64,000 nucleotides of DNA from assembly GCF_954871325.1 (NCBI RefSeq), contig NC_088775.1, forward strand, positions 24,963,561-25,027,560, read 5' to 3'. The position numbers and the translations under genes are program-made. The first letter of the stretch is position 1, and each line of letters begins with the position of its first letter. The stretch comes from Gordionus sp. m RMFG-2023. Lineage: Eukaryota; Nematomorpha; Gordioida; Chordodea; Parachordodidae. Shown here one piece after another: positions 58,586 through 64,000 of the stretch. Below the pieces are notes generated by a model, which had not been told where the DNA came from, searched no databases, and saw only the letters and a program-made list of their open reading frames with translations.

Positions 58586-61368
58586 TGTTGCAGTTTTACT
58601 TTACAAAAAAATGCATTATGCAAATCGTAAACAAAAATAATGTTTTATTAAAATATCCCCGTCTATGTAAATGAGAAAAAAACGCGTGAGATTTGTAGAT
58701 TTTTTCATACTTTAACAGTTTTAACAAGTAGGATGTAGAACTTGTTATTCTTCGCTAGGGAGACTATGTAAATGTTGATTAAAGAAAAAGGATATATAAT
58801 GGAGAAATTATGATGCGAAAAGGAATTATTATTTTAACTAAAATTTACTTTTAATTTTTTAATTTTATTTTATTTTATTTTTTTTATGATGTTTACTATT
58901 ATAATTTTGAATAAAGAATTAAAGTTGATTTTAGGATTTCGTAATTCCTAATTATTATTAATTTCCTTTTATATATATATATTTGTTTTCTATTTTTATA
59001 TTTAGGTTTTGATCCACAATGACAACCATGTCGTTGTGACAATGGTGCCGAAGAGCGGAGGAGACCGGCCCTTTACAACCTTCAGTGTGGGACCGGTGAA
59101 ACAACAAGGAGAGGTGTCAAACTGTATTCTAATACAAAAAAAAAAAATTCCAGAAGAACGTAAGAAAAATATATAAATAAAGATGAAAAGGAAATATTAT
59201 GTTGTTAAGATTATGTTTATGTAGGATATAAAATCTAAAATTAAAGACAAAGGTAACATTCATAGTAGATAGAGATAATTGTGTTTAGTTATTTAAAGGT
59301 GATAATTAGGAATTTTATATTTAGAAGTTACTGGTAAACTAAAAACCAATGGAATTTTGAAACTAATAAAGACTATGATATTTTAGATTTTAGAATTATT
59401 ATCAAGTGATCACTAGAAATAACTTTGACAAAGAAATAGAAACATAAATTGCGAAAGTTAATATTTAACTAATAGGTTGCTGAGATATAATAATTAAAAA
59501 ATTCGGTGAATAAGATTAGAATATAACTTTATTGTTAGGAAATAGTTGATTAAATTCTTATTGAAGATTTACGTTTAACTTTTATTTTAAGGGCTGCGAG
59601 AGATAAAACAGCCTCAAGGATTAATGTGAATTAGTATATTAGGTTGTAGATTAACCAAAAAATCTTCATAGAGAGAATCGGCTTTTCGTCATTAGAAAAT
59701 TTATGCCGCAATCGAGCTCAATTTGAGATCGGATATTTATTTTTTTTGAATCATAAATAAGATTTGAGATCAATTATGCAACATTATTCTAATAATAACA
59801 GAAAGAAAAACATGCGTTAGAAATATACATATCAGTTTTCAACAACGGTTGTGCGAAAAATTATAATGATTAGAGTTCATAAGTTATTCAAAGACGTGGG
59901 GTGAAAGCCATAGTGATTAGAATTAAGAGGTTGTTCATAAACGTAAGTATGAAAACTTTTATGATTAGGTCATTGATTTCTCAACAACGTATGTATGAAA
60001 AGAGATTTATATATTTCAGCTGTTTTTTTTAAAGACTTAGTGTCAAAGAGTACATGAGGAAATAAATACACAATGATAATTTTTTTAAAAGATAGGTTTT
60101 GATATATATTTTAGAATAGGATTTTTAGATATAAATTTAGTATAGACATGGCTGAAAAGAAGATGAGGATCAATAGCTAAAGGATGAGTACAAGTAAATT
60201 TTTCAATGAAAATATGGGTCTAGGCTTCATTAAGGGGAGAGGGGTGATAGAATGTGATATATTTATATAATTTATTATATTTTGCTACGTATTATAAAAT
60301 TTAAGATTTAGTATAATTTACGCCATTTATTAAAGGCAGAATTAGTTTAGAGGAGATAAATGTAGATATGTAAATAGATTATTTTAGGTAGAAGTAGATT
60401 AGATGTGATTACCCGATATCTCAACAAGGGCAAACTGTCGTAGAAGACCCGAAAGTCTGAAAGATAGATACGATTACAAGAATTAGAGGCAACAACCAAT
60501 CAATTACAAGAGAAAGGGGGAAAACAAGCAAATTGATATAAAAGAGGGTCAAGACGAACAAGAATTCGTGAAAACCATCGTTTATCGCAGACCAATCGTT
60601 TATCGAGATAAAAAGCTAATCGTGGATTACAAGAGAATGATAGAAAACAAGTTACGATGAAACTGGATGGCATCGATAATCGTTCATCAAGCGTGGATCG
60701 TGGAAAACAAGCCTTTATCAAGTTCGTCAGTGGCCTACAGAGATAAAAAGCTGATCGTTTCACAGGGGGACAAGCGACAGATAGAATTCAAAAATTTCAA
60801 GCGACAAAGCCTTCGTTAGAACTTAGAAGACAGCAAAAATTAAGAAGAATAAGTCGAGATCGAAAGAAGATTGATTATTCGCAGATTGGTGGGTCTAACT
60901 TAAGTGGAAGGGTGTTGCAGTTTTACTTTACAAAAAAATGCATTATGCAAATCGTAAACAAAAATAATGTTTTATTAAAATATCCCCGTCTGTGTAAATG
61001 AGAAAAAAACGCGTGAGATTTGTAGATTTTTTCATACTTTAACAGTTTTAACAAGTAGGATGTAGAACTTGTTATTCTTCGCTAGGGAGACTATGTAAAT
61101 GTTGATTAAAGAAAAAGGATATATAATGGAGAAATTATGATGCGAAAAGGAATTATTATTTTAACTAAAATTTACTTTTAATTTTTTAATTTTATTTTAT
61201 TTTATTTTTTTTATGATGTTTACTATTATAATTTTGAATAAAGAATTAAAGTTGATTTTAGGATTTCGTAATTCCTAATTATTATTAATTTCCTTTTATA
61301 TATATATATTTGTTTTCTATTTTTATATTTAGGTTTTGATCCACAATGACAACCATGTCGTTGTGACA
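58586..61368. mobile_element. Non-coding LTR retroelement (LARD/TRIM-like), looks structurally whole
   Basis: Two 456-bp direct LTRs (58,586-59,041 and 60,913-61,368), TG...CA, nearly identical to each other, and a perfect 5-bp duplication, acatg (58,581-58,585 and 61,369-61,373). A primer-binding-like TGGTGCCGAAG follows the first LTR, and a purine tract (AAGTGGAAGGG) precedes the second. The 1.87-kb interior (59,042-60,912) holds no recognised gag or pol, so it depends on another element for movement. LTR similarity implies a recent insertion. Strand is inferred as plus from these sites. Confidence 0.88.
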
Positions 61369-61383
61369 ACATGTTTACAAAAT

Positions 61384-64000
61384 GGGTTATTCCATGTCAA
61401 ATGAGCAAAAAAATCAAGATTTTCGGCCGACCCCTTTCAATTTCGATAAAAAGTTGTAGACTGGTTATATATGTTCCCATTAGATTATAAACAAAATTTT
61501 AGCGCATTAGCAACTATATTAGCGGAGATAATCGGGGTTAAAGGTCCAAAAAACGTCTTTTTTTGCTTTTTACTGATGTCAAATAATTAGTTTTTAATTT
61601 AAAACTAAATATGATCAAATATTGAATATAATATCAATAGCTAAGTTAATAATTGATGATTATGGCGAAAACATCAAAATTAATTTTTGATAAAATATGG
61701 GTCATCTTATGGTCAGTTGAAAACTTGAAATTAATATTTCGAAATGTATATGATCTCCGATTTTTAATTTTTTTAAGAAATATTATCCGTTTACTATTTT
61801 TTTAATAATTTCTTCAACAATTAGCATGGCTGGATATTTATTTAAAAAAATATTGCGATTTTTATACTTTTAAAAAAATAGATGGCGCTATTTATAATAG
61901 TTTTAATATGTTAAAATTCATTTTTTTATTGATTAAAAATATTTTAATGTATAATATATCATAAAATTGGATTATATAACTTTGTAAACCTTATTCCCCT
62001 GAGATATTCGCAGGATAAAAAATTTAAATAATTTTTTTAATATTTCAATGTAAATTAAAAATAATTAAAAAATCCGACTAGCATACGAGCAAAAAAGCAG
62101 GATTAAAGGAGTGCAGGAAAATTATTAAGGGAAAAATCGAAAATCACATTAATTATCAGGCATACTTCCCCCCTGACTAAGTCATACCCATCAAGATCAA
62201 GAATGTTATGAAATTGTCATTATCTTAAATTATTAAAATAACCAGAGATAAAGCAAATTTCGAAGATTTTGAAAAATTTTTTAAGTAATAAAAATAAACA
62301 ATATTATAGTTCTGATGAAATAAGCCGACTCATGCCTGGAATAAAAGATTGTGTATCTGTTAAAGGCGAGAAAGAATCAGTCCAAAAAAGACTTAAGCTT
62401 AAATAAATATTCAAGATGTTTAAGGAAGAATACCCAAATATATCAATTGGATTCTCTAAATTTGCCGAACTTAGACCAAAAAACTGTATTTTAGTTGGAG
62501 CTAGTGGCACACACACTGTTTGTGTCTGCGCCATTCATCAGAATGTGAAATTAATGACAAATGTAGAAAAATTTTAAAGATGGGGAATTTTTAACCAATC
62601 TAGATTATTCTGAGGATTATTCCTTCATTTTACAAGATGAAGTTCAGGGATTTCATTGGAACAACTTGCAGGCTACTATACATCCATTTGTAGCATATTA
62701 TAAATCTGGAGAAGAATTAAAAAATATAAATTTTGTTATTTTATCCAAATTTAATTCTAAACCAGAAAAAAAAATATTTTTTTCAGATGAAGCCGCGTCT
62801 CAATACAAGAATCGCAAAATTTTTCTGAACATATGTCTTCATAAATACGATTTTAAAATTCCTGCCGAATGGCATTTCTTTGCCACTGCTCACCGCAAAA
62901 ATGCATGTGACGGTATCGGAGGAACTGTCAAAAGATTAGTTGCCAGAGCTAGTCTTCAAAGGCCAAATAAAAATCAAATCCTAACCCCATTAGAATTATA
63001 TAATTATGCTAAAGAAAATATTAATGGAATTCAATTTGAATATGTATCAAATCAAGAATATATCGAAGAGGAATTAGCCCTTCGTAAAAGATTTAATGCA
63101 CTGCTTATACATGGGACCCAAAAAAATCACGGGATTATTCCCATTGATCAAAATAGACTAAAAACCAAAATATATTCTAATTCCAAAAAATATAATATAA
63201 AACAAGTTTCGTATTTAAATGAGAAAATTAATTTTTAAAATATTAATGGATATATAACATGTGTATATGATGATAAGTGGTGGTTAGGATATATAATCGA
63301 TAAAAATGATATAAATAAAGAAGTAAAAATCCAATTTTTACACCCTTGTGGACCTTCAGCCTCATTTAAATTTCCTCTGAAAGATGATATTTTAGTGTTG
63401 CCTAAATCTCATATACTCTCGCTGGTCAATCCTTCTACTCCTACCAGTCAAACATATATATTATCTCCCGAAGAAATCTCACAAGCTAGCCAGGCTTTGT
63501 ATTCCTTTAGATGAAGTAAGATTTAATTAATTTATAAACTATCTTAATTAGGCTAAATTTGTGAAGATTTTAAAAATTTATGATCTGAATTACAAATAAA
63601 AATATATAATGGACATTGTAATCGATTTAGTATGATATATATACATTAAATTATTTTTAATCAATAAAAAAAATGAATTTTAACATATTAAAACTATTAT
63701 ATATAGCGCCATCTATTTTTTTTAAAGTATAAAAATCGCAATATTTTTTAAAATAAATATCCAGCCATGCTAATTGTTGAAGAAATTTTTAAAAAAATAG
63801 TAAACGGATAATATTTCTTAAAAAAATTAAAAATCGGAGATCATATACATTTCGAAATATTAATTTCAAGTTTTCAACTGACTATAAGATGACCCATATT
63901 TTATCAAAAATTAATTTTGATGTTTTCGCCATAATCATCAATTATTAACTTAGCTATTGATATTATATTCAATATTTGATCATATTTAGTTTAAAATTAA
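61384..64000 (+). mobile_element. DNA transposon of an uncharacterised invertebrate family, right end outside the window
   Basis: The left inverted end begins near GGGTTATTCCATGTCAAATG and runs about 600 bp (CGGCCGACCCCTTTC ... GCGCATTAGCAACTATATT ... GGCGAAAACATCAAAATTAA). The inverted partner starts near 63,630 and reaches the window edge still paired, so about 210 bp should lie beyond it. The interior encodes a relict transposase-like gene. Non-autonomous relatives are at 18,630-19,432 and 27,411-28,503. Confidence 0.75.
62309..63514 (+). pseudogene. Relict transposase-like gene (FSKFAELRP / AASQYKNRK family)
   Basis: Blocks in order: DEISRLMPGIKDCVSV and VQKRLKLK (62,309-62,405); IGFSKFAELRPKNCILVGAS and VCVCAIHQNVKLM (frame shifted, 62,406-62,570); then, after an apparent internal deletion that removes the Cys-rich middle usual in this family, YSFILQDEVQGFHWNN, FFSDEAASQYKNRK, EWHFFATAHRKNACDGIGG and VKRLVARASLQ. 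A TAA at 63,236 interrupts the frame, which resumes with YITCVYDDKWWLG and FLHPCGPSASFKFP. I know this block pattern from many invertebrate genomes as an unnamed transposon-linked protein, but cannot assign a named superfamily. Confidence 0.72.

Larger units (their letters stand above)
54985..61383. repeat. Satellite hairpin, locus 3, interrupted by two insertions
   Basis: Left arm 54,985-55,375 (units GAAGATGTACCATAGGAAAG ... GACAATTGTC). Right arm, reversed, 55,550-56,307, 58,419-58,585 and a last few bases after 61,369. The centre is 55,376-55,550. Units are about 110 bp and related to, but distinct from, loci 1 and 2 (AAATGACGATTATGACAATT). The array is split by the elements at 56,308-58,418 and 58,586-61,368 and ends where the next element begins. 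Confidence 0.8.

Noticed and set aside
60500-60763. 87-codon minus-strand open frame inside the LTR element
   Set aside because: No recognised domain, and it runs opposite to the strand implied by the primer and purine tracts.
62304-62534. Minus-strand open frame over the transposase-like gene
   Set aside because: The plus strand carries the conserved FSKFAELRP block; the minus frame is a shadow.

Overview
The window is an AT-rich (very roughly 70 percent or more A+T, judged by eye) stretch of a eukaryotic nuclear genome, most likely an invertebrate animal. The reasons are a spliced host gene of the FHIP family (Hook-interacting subunit of the FTS-Hook-FHIP dynein adaptor complex) with kilobase introns, and a mixed load of hAT, Tc1/IS630-like, foldback, R2-like LINE and Ty3-like elements. 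I cannot name the species. There are no prokaryotic operons, rRNA genes or CRISPR arrays.

Host gene. On the minus strand, thirteen exons lie between 32,542 and 365. All splice phases agree from exon to exon, and together they encode about 828 residues of an FHIP1-like protein without its N-terminus. The introns are full of mobile DNA. The intron at 19,783-32,414 holds a ZMYM-type hAT copy (29,779-32,261), a short TA-flanked element (28,525-29,348), two MITE-like elements, and a triple nest: Tc1-like copy A (19,900-25,496) was invaded by Tc1-like copy B (20,673-22,321) and by foldback element C (22,347-25,352). The intron at 6,128-12,168 holds a second, inverted copy of the ZMYM-type hAT (6,730-9,214) inside an older element. 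The intron at 12,332-18,470 holds a decayed hAT (12,737-14,121) and a TTCGCGAA-ended element (15,493-17,841).

Right half, 34-64 kb. No host gene was found here and almost everything is nested mobile DNA. A 9.8-kb element with TTCGCGAA arrays at both ends and a perfect 8-bp target duplication (34,125-43,964) contains a nearly complete hAT with BED finger and hATC domain (36,118-40,085, own 8-bp duplication), a small MITE sharing that element's ends, and a satellite hairpin (about 41.2-43.6 kb). Next, the gag region of a broken Ty3-like LTR retroelement was split by a 9.1-kb element (44,880-53,950). That element carries a 5.1-kb satellite hairpin (45.0-50.15 kb), inside which sits a Tc1-like element (46,662-49,300), followed by an R2-like LINE with a C-terminal restriction-like endonuclease (50.7-53.8 kb). 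From 55 kb on, a third satellite hairpin is interrupted by an ATTCGAAT-ended element (56,308-58,418), a coding-free LTR element with near-identical LTRs (58,586-61,368), and the left part of a DNA transposon of a widespread uncharacterised invertebrate family (61,384 to beyond the window end).

Three themes stand out. First, several elements have hAT-style ends and 8-bp target duplications but each carries its own short palindromic motif repeated near both ends (GATCG, TTCGCGA, GAACGCGTTC, CTAGATAC, GGCCCGGGCC, ATTCGAAT, CGGATC, TCGGCTAA). Second, the two Tc1/IS630-like transposases whose catalytic cores survive have only 30 residues between the second D and the E (DD30E). Third, a satellite unit with a GACAATTGTC core recurs in three hairpin (foldback) structures.
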